Positions 1-11,450 of a stretch of DNA of 64,000 nucleotides are shown one piece after another (positions within the stretch are counted from its first letter, which is position 1; each line of letters begins with the position of its first letter). The stretch lies in contig JARGXX010000084.1 of NCBI GenBank assembly GCA_030374765.1, forward strand, positions 1 to 64,000, in the 5' to 3' direction. A program made the translations under genes and the position numbers. The DNA comes from Agarophyton chilense. Lineage: Eukaryota > Rhodophyta > Florideophyceae > Gracilariales > Gracilariaceae. The notes under the pieces were generated by a model. That model was not told the origin of the DNA, searched no databases, and saw only the letters and a list, made by a program, of their open reading frames with translations.

Positions 1-834
1 TCTTGAGAGAGACACGCCTCAGGCGGAGGAGACGCGTCCCAGCGAAGCACAGAAACAGAGCCACTCTGGAAAGGCACGACGAAGTCGGGTGTAAGACCGA
101 GGCCAATCCGACGGGATATACCTACAGTGTTTCGGTGAGCACGGCACAGCCCGGGGTGTGACCAATCCTAGGCGGAGCGGTATCACGGCGATTGTCGGAA
201 AAGGAGCGAGGAAACACTCGTATGAGGTGGAAGAGCGGGCTGAGTGAGGCGGCCACTCACGAGAGCCAGAAAGGAGAACAAGAGGAAACGGGGGCGAAAC
301 CCTTTACAAGGGCGAGACTACGACAAGTATCGGCGATTAAATATGAACCCACGGTGGTGATAGCACTATGGTCGACAGAGGGGTGGATGAACTAACGTGC
401 AACGGTCGCTCACGCAGTATGCGGTGAAGACGCGCCGAAGGCGAAAAGTTCAGAGCCAAGACTCGCTTTTCGGTATCTCCCAAGAGGGTGTTTTCTGGGG
501 AGCAGTGCTCAACCTCCTAATAGTGTGGCGCGCGGCCCCTGACAGTGGGCGCGCGCCCGAACAACAGACACGAAATAGCGATAGCGTAGCTAAATAAATA
601 CTAAAAATACTAAATAATACTAAGCATTAGGTAGATTCCGGGCCACGTGTGGCAGGCCTCGCACTCGAGCGTCGGCATCCGTGCAGTCCACGTGTTCCAC
701 CAGTGTGCACCTCCGGTCCTAACCGGCCGTCGGCACGCAGTAGTGGTATAGCTTGTCATGGACCAAGCTAGTCCTCAAGCGAGCGAAATCTCAAAGTCCT
801 GGGAAGAAACCCCGTTGAAGGGCATTGTCCTTCA
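1..834 (-). repeat. 3' LTR of element 1 (truncated by window edge)
   Basis: Bases 1-834 repeat 10241-11072 almost throughout. The inner end is set by the polypurine tract: on the minus strand CTAAGGAGGGGGATA (835-849) runs straight into TGAAGG, a canonical LTR start. The outer end, expected to read TGTAGG on the plus strand as in the partner LTR, lies about 50 bases to the left of the window. Confidence 0.9.
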
Positions 835-849
835 TATCCCCCTCCTTAG
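835..849 (-). promoter_or_regulatory. Polypurine tract of element 1
   Basis: Purine run on the minus strand directly upstream of the 3' LTR, the usual primer site for plus-strand DNA synthesis in LTR elements. The same tract with a one-base variation adjoins the left LTR of element 2 (about 27,741-27,754). Confidence 0.8.
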
Positions 850-869
850 GTGACTAACACGCCGTCGAC

Positions 870-2822
870 ATGGCGGGGAGGCAACGGTCCAACCGGCATA
901 AAAGGGAGCCGCGTAACGCGTCCAGCAACCACTCGACTGTCGAAGGCAGAGCTGCACAACCGAACGACAAACGCACCAACGCGGTAACCTCTCCTCGAAC
1001 TCCGAGAGTTCTTCCGCATCGTACGCCAACTTCCAGCGAACACACCCCGATACCTCGGCGACCAGTACTCCCGATGAACGGTGGTAACAATCCCCCGCCG
1101 GGGTTACTTCTCCGGTTTCCATTCGGCTGCCCCTCCGAAGGGGGGTGCCTCGTCAACCGCGCCGAGCCGATTTCGGGGTCCCGTTGAAGCATCAAGCCAA
1201 TTCACTCCTGCAGAGGACACTTGGTCCAATTACGAAGAACTCGTCGGGTTAAACCCGCGTCAACATGCGGCGATTCTCCAGAGAGCTCTGTGGTTCCATC
1301 CGACAGAGTTCTTCGACGAAGAACTCGTGGCGTCGTATGCTGATGGAAATGCGCGTCTCCCGGGCGAGCTGCCAGCTTTGATCACCACTTCGTGGGACTG
1401 TCGACGCCGTGTGGCGGCTCCCATTCACTCGATTCTGCGGCGAAGGCGCGAGTTGGCGGAAGAGGCGCATTGTACCTTCGTCCGCATCGGTTACTCACGG
1501 ATCAACCGGGCAATCTTTTACTATCCCATCCCCGACGAATACGGCTTCGACCTACGAATGTACCGGACGCAGGTGAGATCGGCTATTGTGACCGCCTTGC
1601 AGTGTTGGAAACTTACGCATGGCGCGGTCAACCGCGAGCGCGTCAAGAAGCGATCTGCTGGATCCGTCCGATCATTCGTGCCGAGTTCCGTCACCTTCGT
1701 CGTGAGTCCCGATATCGGTGGTTACAGAACTTCATCCGCGAGGAGCGTGGGGGCAGATTCCGCTTTGGGTTCTTTGTTCCTTATCAGAACACGGAGATAA
1801 ACCGGATTAGTCCCTTCTATCAGTTCGAGCGATACGTTCCCCTGCCTGGGTAGTGGTCCTCCGTCGAGGTGTGCCGGGTATGTTACGCGGAGTTGCCTCC
1901 AGTCGTCTCGTATCTGGGCCCATACCTCATCGAGGATCCGCACTCCGGCTTATGGTCCGTGGTCCTAACCGAATGGGCAGTCCGCGCCGTGGCGTACGTC
2001 TTGTGGGAAGCCTACGACCAGTATCGACCTTAATATCTTCCTCCGCGTTTGCGTGGTTACATCCGGCAGCTGGACCTTCAACTCCCTCTTGGAGGTGTCA
2101 ATAACGCTGATGAAGCTCAGGAGCTCATCAACATCATCGGGCGTGTCGACTGGGCTGTCGTGCCTCTCCGGCAGAGCGGCCGTGATCAAGAAGCCGGTGG
2201 GGCTGATCGGTCTCCGGGGCGTCGCACGCCGTTGGCGAGAGATTTCATCTTCTTTAACCCATGGGAGCAGCAAGAGGTCTCCGAGGCGGAGGCATCGGCA
2301 CTCCGGATGGCTACGCGAGGCATACCATACGGGCACCCCGTGGGGTTTGTCAACTCGGATGACTTCTACTACGCCTATGGCGGTGATGATCTCCCGGAGG
2401 AGGAGGGCGAATACCGTGGCGAGGAGGTCATGGAAAACGTGGGAGACCCCGATGGGGCCAATACTACGGCGCAGCCGGCGCAGGGAGCGACTCACGCAGG
2501 TGCAGTCGTCGATCCAGTGGCGGCGGCGTTGCCGGACGAACCGGAAGTTATCGAGGTTCCCATACGCCCAGAGGCGGTCGTGATCTCCCATTTCCTTCTG
2601 GGTGTTCGGCTGAACGCGCAAGCGGCGAGCGGCGATATCGGTACGATGAGAGACGCCTTCGTGGCACGCCTGACCGGCGGGAGTAACTCCGCTGGCGATT
2701 CGGCTTGCGCGCACGGCAATCCGGGTTCTTCCAACTATTCCCTTCTGACCTTGGTTATTATATCCCGCTGTGCGGTAGTGCGTGCAGCAACTTCGAAAAT
2801 AGTAAACTGCTTCCGTCTATGA
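870..2822 (+). mobile_element. Antisense accessory ORF block of element 1
   Basis: Long open stretches on the plus strand, opposite to gag-pol, begin about 35 bases inside the 3' LTR and end about 130 bases short of the chromodomain, so the block converges tail to tail with pol. Codon pattern and peptide look genuinely coding: features include SGLWSVVLTEWAVRAVAYVL near 1.95-2.0 kb, GRVDWAVVPL near 2.14 kb and an acidic stretch with DDFYYAYGGDDL near 2.36 kb. The same motifs in the same order recur at 21.8-22.35 kb and, more distantly, at 28.4-29.7 kb in element 2. No known family is recognised and no membrane segment is evident, so this is not obviously an envelope. The block is broken. Extra antisense ORFs are known in some plant gypsy elements; relation to those is untested. 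Confidence 0.6.
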
Positions 2823-2950
2823 CGTATTTGTTTTCTTCCTTCTCTTCCACTTCTTCTGAGTGTCCTTCTCCAGGTCTTCTGTGCATCTTCTCCTTCTTCC
2901 AAGGGTCCTTACCCAGATCTTCTGTTCCTTTATCCCCATCGGGTGTCTTC

Positions 2951-5137
2951 TTATCCCATTTGGGCTCGGTCTATGGTAGCCGGCAAAGCCGTGACAGTAC
3001 GAAGATGATACTGTACCACCTTTGACCGAGGTAGGTGCTCTATCGGTTCGTCTGAATCCCATTCGGGGCCGTACCCGTACCAACGGACCAAGTATTGGAT
3101 ATACCCCTTTGGGTGGTAGGAGTGCTCCAAAATGCGTCCGACCACGAACTCTTGTCGGTACACTTCCCGGCCATCCCGTATGAAGGTGTCGCTATTTCAG
3201 GGTGGTACCCGTCCTGAGCCAGGGGGTACCGAAGTGATCACGCGTTGGGCGGCTTCGCTCCGGTCGGACCGTGTAGCGCGCAAGGCAGTCCTCGGCTGAG
3301 TAGAATGTCGACCCGACTTCGGCGGTTCATTTTCCCCAAGTGCCGGGCTTTTTTCGGCGCTTCCCACTCCGGTTGGAGGGCCCACACCAGCGGGTAACCT
3401 GGGTGGTCGTTCCGCTAATCGGCGTGGGGAAGCTCGCTTCGGCGGTGAGATTCGCTGGGGTGGTGGCGCATTGTCGCACCTCTCTGTCCCACGGCGAGGT
3501 TCCGTGTAGTCACGTGAGCGTTCCAAGGGCTGGCTGTCCGGCGTCGGTGCCGTGGATGTATCCGCGTCCCTGTGCGGGGTACTTGGCGGTGCGTCGTCCA
3601 CTCGTACTGTATCAGGCTGCAGTGCGTCGAGCGCATTTGCATTCCGTATTGCACGTGTGGTTACACCTCGGCGAGTGTTGGTGGCGTTATCCGCAGCTGC
3701 ATTCTGAGGCTTGGATAGCGACTGCGTCGAGTCGTGCAGGACGTCGGTATCAGGCACCCCTGATGGGCGAAGAGTGACATGCGACGGTGCGGCGTTTCCA
3801 GCGACGGTATCGACCGGATTAAGACGGCTGTCGGGCGCCTCCGCCTCCTTAGACGATGCACCGGAGTTGGTGTCCGTCGGGTGGACTGGTGAGGAGCGAA
3901 GAATGTGCGACACGATTCCTTGCGGGTTGGGCGCTGCGGGTAGCGGAAGGTCAGAAAAGCCCCGAGATGGATGTGGTAACGCGTAGGGATGCGGGTGAAC
4001 CTGAGGTAAGGGGGTCGATGAATCCGTTTCAACTGGAGCAGTCAGACCAGTAGATTGGGATGTTAACGGCGGAGGAGCCGATACCACGCGATCGCGGGAG
4101 ATGCGTTCGTGATTACCAGCGAGGTCAACCACGACAGTGTCGGGAGCCACCGAAATAACCCGAAAGGGGCCGTCGGCAACGGGTGACAGCCTGTGGCGTT
4201 TCTCCTTCTCTGGGTTCCAATACTCCTTACAGATGATTACATAACCGTAGGGGGCGAGACGTGGCGGCGAGCGACGGGCTTTGGTATCAAATTCACGCTT
4301 GTAAGCGGCCTGGGCTCGGCCCATTGAACGCCGTGCGGCGGGAACGAGCTTCGTGAGCCAAGTTTTCCACGCTTCGCGGTAAGCAGTCGGTGACAGAAAG
4401 GTATCCAGCGTGGGCTGTGGTTCCAGCGCCACGGGCGGTGGGGTACGGGACAGTACCAGCTCGAAGGGCGTTAATTCAGTTGTCCTGTGCACCCGAGTAT
4501 TGTACGCAAAGGTCAGCGCATGAGTGAACAAGTCCCAATCTTTGGGGTGGTCTGCAACGTATGAACGGAGTGTCGCAAGTAATGTCCGGTTGAACGGTTC
4601 GGCCTGCCCATTAGTTTGGGGGTGGTAAGTGGTCATGAACAGGTTCTTAATGTCCAAGGTGCGACACACATCTTCGAAGAAACGAGAGGCGAACTGTCTC
4701 CCGTTATCGGAGAGGAGGTTGACCGGTGGACCGTAGACGAAGACCCAGTGTAGGACGAAGGCTTGAGCCACGCTCATAGCGGAGATCTTCCGTAACGGTA
4801 CGATCTGGACCAGCTTTGAGAAGCGATCCGTAATTACGAGTGAGAACTTACAATTCCGCTTAGTGGTAAGGAAGGGACCGAGTATATCGATGGCCACAAA
4901 CTCCAATGGAGCGCGAGCTGGAAACAGCTTCAACTTCGTCGCATGACGGCGGAGTTTGACACGGTTCCGAGCGCAATCGGTACAAAACCGCACCGTTGCG
5001 TAGCAGTCCTCTGCAATGGCAGGCCAGTAGAAGTTACGGCGTAGGGTGAGGTAAAATTTCCGTCCCCCGACGTGGCCACTCACTTTAGAGTAGTGCGACA
5101 ACGGCAATACTCTCGACTGGAGGTTATGTGGTACCAC
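2951..5137 (-). mobile_element. Element 1 integrase and chromodomain region
   Basis: Contains the zinc-binding head of a retroviral-type integrase (H-x-H ... CTDC), then the catalytic core with VAIDILGPF, LLSDNGRQF and YHPQTNGQAE blocks typical of gypsy integrases, followed by a low-complexity proline/threonine-rich tail. The distal part (about 2.95-3.16 kb) reads as a chromodomain: VGRILEHS, YLVRWYGYG and WDSDEPIEHL. Chromodomains of this kind steer integration toward marked chromatin in chromoviruses. Treated as a fossil region. Confidence 0.9.
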
Positions 5138-5208
5138 AGTTTTTGTGGGTGCAATCCGACGGTCCGTACAAGGTATCCGGCGTCATTTACCTGAAAGAGG
5201 AGAGTACC

Positions 5209-7649
5209 TCATCCATTGAGTTGAGCGCGGACCTCCGCGCAGAACGGGTCAGCGAATTTCTCCCGTATCATCTCCTCGGGAGTAACAGGCACGAAGTTCC
5301 CCGGTAAGGGTTTCTTGGAATCTTCCGAGAGAAGAAAGTCGTCCGATTCGGAACCGGGATCTGTAGAGTCCGTGTCTCGTTCCTCGTCCTCGATGGTAGC
5401 GTCGTCGCCATTCACTGCAAAGCAGGGTATTTCATGGTCTTTGACGGGTAGTGCTTCGCCAGTAGTGACCAGGCTGGAGAGAGCATCGGCTTGGGTGTTG
5501 CACGATCCTTTTCGGTACTGCACGTCAAAGTCAAATTCCGCTAGACGGAGACGCCAACGCAGCAAACGGCCTGAAGGCTCCGAGATGGATAGTAGCCATT
5601 GAAGTGATGCGTGGTCCGTTAAAACGGTGAAATGATTACCCATGAGATAGGGGCGCAACGTTTGTAATTCCCACACTACTGCAAGGCATTCATTCTCTGA
5701 GACGGTGTAATTCTTCTCGTGGACGTCTAGCGATCGGGACCAGTACCCTACGGGGCGTCTTTCCCCATTGGATGCAGTTTGAAACAGTGCACAACCTACT
5801 TGGTAGTCGCTGGCGTCCGTATCTACGGTGAAGGGCCTTCCAGGCTTGGGAAACGAGAGGATCGGGGCGGAGATGACAGAATCCTTAAGAGAGTTGAAAG
5901 ATTCCGTTTGAACGCGGTTAAGGGGTCCAGTTTTGGTGGTTGGCCTTTCCGCAAAAGCGCGTTTAATGGTGCAGCCTTGTCCGTAAAGTTGGGGATGAAT
6001 CGTCCGTAGACGTTTGCGAGTCCCAGAAAGGAACGAAGCTCGGTTTGCGTCCGCGGTTCTTTAGCCTCTTTGAGTGACTTAACACCAGTCTCCTCGATTG
6101 TAACACGTCTTTAACGGATAACATGGCCGAGATACTTCATGGTGTCCGTGAAGAAGTCACATTTCTTCAACTTAAGAGTGACACCCGCATCTCGAAACGT
6201 GGTCATGATATCCCTCACATGAGTGAGGTGTTTGTCCAAAATATCTGGGAAGACGATTATGTCATCCAGGTAGACCAGGCTGGTATGCAATTTGAAGCGG
6301 GCTAATAGGATGTAAATGGCTCGCTGGAAAGTGGCGGGGGCGTTGGTAAGACCAAAAAGAATCCGTTTGAAACGGTAGAGACCGGAGTTACACGCGAAAG
6401 CGGTTTTATCCTGGTCTCGCTTCCTTACCGGAACTTGCCAGTATCCCCAAATAGCGTCCAGGGTTGTAAAAACGGTGGCGGTGTCCAGCGAGTCAATGTA
6501 CTCGTCCATTCTTGGGATTGGATACACGTCCTTGACGGTGACGGCATTCAACCGACGGTAATCGACGCAAAACCTCCAGGAACTATACTGCTTTGGAGCC
6601 AGTACTACTAGAGAAGCCCACAGCGACTGAGCCGGTTCAATGATTCCTGCTCGAAGCATTTTATCCACTTGTGCCATTTCCTCCGCGCGTGCGGCGGGTC
6701 CGGCACGGTATGGGTGCTGAGAGATGGGTCGGGTGCCCAGTAGCAAATCAATTCGGTGTTCCGTAGTGGCAATCTCACCAAGGGAGCCGTCCCACATAGT
6801 GGTGAAGTCCCTTAAAAGTTCTCGAAATCGATGGCGGTATAACTCCGGGACGTGGCTGAGATCCAGGTCCTCGAGCTCTTGGACTGGATAGGGGCGGTCA
6901 CCACTCGTTGAAACGGGCTGCGTCCCTGATATTACAGGTTGAACCCCGGGTACCGGCGATGAAACGGGTTCCGGGCTTTCCCCCTCCTTAGAGTGAACGA
7001 GTCCGAGAAGGTCAGCTGCGGTCAGCTTTGTCGGCACCATAGCGATGGGGTGCGGCATGACGGACCCTATCACTTGGTTCTTCACCAGATACTGGGGTAC
7101 AGTCCCCAGATTGGCGATCAGCACGTGAAACGGTTGGTTTGGCTCCACATGGACGATTCCATTTGCAATTGCGAGGCTGTGCATGTTATACAGTGACGGA
7201 AATGGTTGCAAGACCGGGAGTCCGTGTTGACGGGACGTTACTATCACCATCATTTGGGACTCAGGCGGGACGCACAACGACGCTGCGACGCAGAGCTTAT
7301 TAGATTCACGGTTATCCGGTCCAGGTTCTTGTGCTGCCGGTAGCGGGGCATGCTTCTTCGTGGCACGCCTAAGCGGACGACGAACGATCGGAGTGGACGA
7401 TCCATCCTCCATCTCGACACGCCGTTGGCGGGACAAGATCGCTTCGACGAAGCGGTCGCAAAAGTCGCAACCCAAGATGACTGGGGCGGCTAATTTCCGA
7501 CATACGACGAAGTCGAGTTTCACCACGCGAGCGCCAACGCGGACTACCAGTTTTTTGCACCCCACCGTATCCAACGGTTTGTTGTTCGCGTCAGCGACCT
7601 CCGGGACGTGGTAGCGGCGGATCCAAGACTGCAAAGCAGGCGGTAACAC
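5209..7649 (-). mobile_element. Element 1 reverse transcriptase and RNase H region
   Basis: Gypsy-type reverse transcriptase with FCVDYRRLNAVT, the LFGLTNAPATFQR block and the YLDD active-site box in VYLDDIIVF, then RNase H signatures TDHASLQWLL and ADALSSL. The upstream end shows a protease-like VILGCDF motif, so protease and RT adjoin. Order and spacing match Metaviridae pol. Broken as part of element 1. Confidence 0.92.
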
Positions 7650-7652
7650 TTC

Positions 7653-10021
7653 CTACACGACAAAGTTCGGACCGGCACCGGTTTCTAAGACGGTAAGGTG
7701 TCGCACCATAAACTGGGGTGAAAGGCCAAGGTCAGCATAGACCTTGTAGTTTCTCTTGGCCATCACCAGAACTCTATCCGGGAACCGGTTATGGGAAACA
7801 CGTTTCCACGGACGACGCAGAACACTAAAGTGTTTCGAGTTCACGTCATTGACGGCCTCTTTCCTTGAAAGGATTTTGACCCGGGAGCGAGGCTTGGACG
7901 CCTCGGGCGCCGTCGACCTCGACTCTGAGGGCGCGTCTCCTTGAGAGGAGACTCTCACATTTAGTTTTTCTGGGCCTGCTCCGCCGGAGGCGGCTGCTCA
8001 GGGCATTGAGCGGGCAACGACTGGGCATCAGGTTCAGATGGTACTGCAGAAGCGGTGGGGTGACCGACCACGTCGGTGACACGGGAATCCGGTGCAGGTA
8101 CGACCCGAGCTCGGAAAAGCGACAAGTGACGTGGAACATCCGTTCGAGCACGAATATACGATGCAATTGGAACAGCTGCTTTCTCCTCCGGGGATAGGGC
8201 CTCGTAATTGACTACGATTTGTGCCCATTCTAGGAGAGAAAACACACATTGTGGAGAAGTATGGCCTGGTTTGTAGCAGAGATGACAAATCAGACCAGAA
8301 GCTGGTGTTGGGTGGCGAGGCTCGGCGAACCACATCGCGGGGCGGGTATCTCTCCAACCAGGACGCGAAAAGCGGACATTGCCACTCTCGTGTGGGACGC
8401 GTGTCGGACCAACGCGACCATTATACGCATAGAGTAGCCTGTCATCCTCAATCACGTATTATGACTCGTCCAAGGTTGAGGGTAACTCCGTTGTCGGGAT
8501 GGAATGAACGTCGCTATGGGCTAGCTGCAAGTTATCATAATCCTTTCGAGAGGCCCGTTCGTCGATAATCGAAGCTGACGGGGTACCCGGTTGTAACATC
8601 AACGCTTTTGCGGACCTAATCCTGGATCCAGGAGTGCGTGCGCCCAGGGCTTCACCTTCTGCGCGAGCGATCTGCACTAGTTCCAAATACGAGGCTTTAG
8701 GTCTATCTTCTCGACGTCGAGCAACAAGAGTCCGGATCGCCGGGTCCAAACCATCGACAAACATGATACAACGCTCTTCAGTGGGGTAAATATTGCCACA
8801 GCGGTGGAAGGTTTTGTTAAGGCGCGACGAATAATCGGTTTCCGACTCGCCTGGACGTCAGCGAGTGTCCCGCAGGGCTAGTATACCCTGCTGAATGGCG
8901 GAGTTAGTAGCATACGACCTCAAAAGGTATTGAACTGCTTCAGGCCAGCATGTGACCCCTCCTTCGGAGACGCGTGATGAACCTCTGACAGAGTGATACT
9001 GGTCTTCTGCAAGCCCACGTAAGAAGTACGGTAAGGCAATGTAGGCCTGTCCCTCGTTCATTCCAAGGATGTCAGCTTCCGCGACAAAGCGTGCCAAGAA
9101 ATCCAACACCAATATTGGGTCTTCTCCAGAAAACAACTGGTTGCGAAGTGAGAGCTGCATTCGGTTAATGCAGTCCTGCACTCTTCCCGTACCACGGGGT
9201 GTGCGATCCAAAGAGAAGTCCTCAAAACGGTAGTACCGGTATGATAAGAGCTTCTAAACGAGCGAATTGGTCGGTTTCAGCTCCTTCAAACCTGTGTGCT
9301 TCCTTCCCTTCGTGCAGGCGCAGATCACACCATGGGTGGTTTTTGACCGCTTTGAGCGTGAGGAACGCTCACGGCGAGCTACTTCCACCGATGAATCGGA
9401 AGAGTCGGACTCCGAGGTTGAGGAGTCTGACGGTTCGGGATCCGTGTTCCTTCGCTTCTTTCGAGCCTGGCGGTTCTCTTCCTTTCTTTCCTTGTGGGAT
9501 ACTGCAACCGGCTCGGCCGGATCATCCCCCGACATTAGGGTTTGTTCCAACGTCTCGAGACGGCTTCGGACGCGCGAGAACTTGTCCGTGACGTCCTTGA
9601 AAAAGGCCGAGGGTCCACCAAGGGACTCTAGAATCGAGTTCACATCCGCACGGAGGACACGGAGGTCCTCAGAAAAATCCTCCGTAGAAGTGTCATCCAC
9701 CTCCTTGCGAAGGGAATCAAACTCCTCTGCAAGGATGACTTGAGCTTCCCGCATAGAGCGGAGTTGCTCTTCCACAGCTGCAAAGCTGGGATGGAGGGTG
9801 ACATCCCTAGCAGGGGAGAGCATCTGGGCGGAGGCAGACGCCGGTCCTGCTCCACTTGCTGGGGGTGTCGAATCAGAGACAGGAGGTCTCGAGGTCCTTC
9901 CAACTGGCACGCCAGTCGATCCACCGGTATGAGACCGTGAACAGACCGGGATATGGGATGGTTGAGATGGTTCCGGTGCCCCGGTTTGACTCCGCGTCCT
10001 CGGACGGTCTTTGGACGACAT
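7653..10021 (-). mobile_element. Element 1 gag and protease region
   Basis: The proximal part (about 9.25-10.02 kb) is hydrophilic with a predicted coiled coil and a basic Arg/Lys plus Ser/Asp-rich tail; then a capsid-like helical part, and near 8.29-8.33 kb a CCHC nucleic-acid-binding knuckle, CHLCYKPGHTSPQC. The distal end leads into the protease. This is the usual gag layout of a gypsy element. The Lys/Arg and Ser/Asp-rich stretch recurs in the gag of element 4 at 63.9 kb, supporting kinship. Confidence 0.8.
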
Positions 10022-10165
10022 GAGATCAGAATCCGTTACACATGAGTACCCAAACCCGATCGGCTAGTGGGGCCAAGAAACTTCCTCAAAGACGGCAACT
10101 GAGATCAACCTCAATTTGTGAGTCCTCTTTCCGATTAATCGTGACTGAGCGTGCCCGACTCAAAC

Positions 10166-10183
10166 TTCTAAGTCGGGAGACCA
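10166..10183 (-). promoter_or_regulatory. Primer-binding site of element 1
   Basis: On the minus strand TGGTCTCCCGACTTAGAA lies three bases inside the 5' LTR. The same site with one or two changes, at the same three-base spacing, is found in elements 2 (37,147-37,164) and 4 (63,117-63,134). This three-way conservation at the LTR edge is what identifies it as the primer site. Confidence 0.75.
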
Positions 10184-10186
10184 GTT

Positions 10187-11072
10187 TGTAGGACAACGCT
10201 TGGAGCGGAGACACCACGAAGATGTTCGGGATCTTCCTCTCTTGAGAGGCACGCCTCAGGCGGAGGAGACGCGTCCCAGCGGAGCACAGAAACAGAGCCA
10301 CTCTGGAAAGGCACGACGAAGTCGGGTGTAAGACCGATGCGAATCCGGCGGGATATACCTAGAGTGTTTAGGTGAGCACGGCACAGTCCGGGGTGTGACT
10401 AATCCTAGGCGGAGCGGTATCACGGCGATTGTCGGAAAAGGAGCGAGGAATCACTCGTATGAGGGGGTCGAGCGGGCTGAGTGAGGCGGCCACTCACGAG
10501 AGCCAGAAAGGAGAACAAGAGGAAACGGGGGCGAAACCCTATACAGGGGCGAGACTACGACAAGTGTCGGCGATTAAATATGAACCCACGGTGGTGATAG
10601 CACTATGGTCGACAGAGGGGTGGATGAACAAACGTGCAACGGTCGCTCACGCAGTATGCGGTGAAGACGCACCGAAGGCGAAAAGTTCAGAGCCAAGACT
10701 CCCTTCTCGGTATTTCCCAAGAGGGTGTTTACTGGGGAGCAGTGCTCAACCTCCTAAGTAGTGTGGCGCGCGGGCTCTGAAAGTGGGCGCGCGCCCGAAA
10801 ATTAGACACAAAATTGCGATAGCGTAGCTCAATAAATACTGAAAATTACGAAATAATACTAACCATTAGGTAGAATCCGGGCCACGTGTGGCACGCCTCG
10901 CACTCGCGCGTCGGCATCCATGCAGTCCACGTGTTCCACCAGTGTGCACCTCTGGTCCTAACCGGCCGTCGGCACGCAATAGCGGTATAGCTTGTCATAA
11001 CCCAAGCTAGTCCTCAAGCGAGCGACATCTGTAAGTCCTGGGAAGAAACCATTTGAAGGAAATTGCACGTCA
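10187..11072 (-). repeat. 5' LTR of element 1
   Basis: About 886 bp, beginning TGTAGG and ending CA on the plus strand. It matches the left LTR over its whole visible length. It carries GC-rich promoter-side sequence and an AT-rich stretch near 10.83-10.87 kb shared with the partner copy. The outer edge abuts a Ty1/copia relic. Confidence 0.88.
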
Positions 11073-11084
11073 TTGATGAGGGAG

Positions 11085-11450
11085 ATGCTAGAACGTACCA
11101 TCTTATTGACTGCGCAAGCATGAAGCAGAGAGGAGTGTCTTACTCTTCCTATGGCGCCGAAATTTTGGCATAAACGGGTGCTAATGAATGCGTTTACAAC
11201 GTTAAGTGTGCTTTGATATCTGTTACTACTGCTGACAAATTCTATCATGTACTCAGTGTAGATTTGAAAGGATGTCTTGACACGATAAAGACGCTACAGG
11301 AGAGGAAAAAATACAGCTTAGGCCAAACTGTGCAACGTCTCCGTGATTCATTTGAATTCAAAGAGCTGAACTTATTAAGGTGGGTTCAAGGAAAAGTTAA
11401 TATTGCAGCTTTGAAAAACATAATCCGATTTCCCACAGATTTCTGAACCA
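11085..11450 (+). mobile_element. Ty1/copia RNase H relic
   Basis: Plus-strand peptide resembles the RNase H end of copia-type pol: SYSSYGAEILA near 11.13 kb, DLKGCLDTIKTL near 11.26 kb, QTVQRLRDSFEFKEL near 11.33 kb and LRWVQGKVNIA near 11.38 kb (the family usually reads ...NIADALTK there). Only this end of the element is recognised; the rest may lie beyond element 1 to the left or be lost. An old, broken fragment. The edge of element 1 falls within tens of bases of it, so element 1 may have landed in this older element. Confidence 0.7.

Larger units (their letters stand above)
1..11072 (-). mobile_element. Element 1: Ty3/gypsy chromovirus, broken copy
   Basis: LTR retrotransposon read on the minus strand, so its 5' LTR is the right-hand one. 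Direct repeats of about 0.83-0.89 kb flank gag, protease, reverse transcriptase, RNase H, integrase and a C-terminal chromodomain in that order, which is the gypsy order; the chromodomain places it with the chromoviruses. The left LTR is cut by the window start, so a target-site duplication cannot be checked. By eye the two LTRs differ at roughly one base in twenty, suggesting a moderately recent insertion. The coding part is broken, with about seven or eight interruptions. An additional plus-strand coding block lies between pol and the 3' LTR (separate entry). Confidence 0.93.

Noticed and set aside
870-2822. Antisense block as an envelope gene
   Set aside because: It runs opposite to gag-pol, with no signal peptide or clear membrane anchor.
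10154-10177. Hairpin (CCCGACT / AGTCGGG) at the primer site of element 1 as a self-priming structure
   Set aside because: The pairing arm is not kept in element 2, whereas the primer site itself is.
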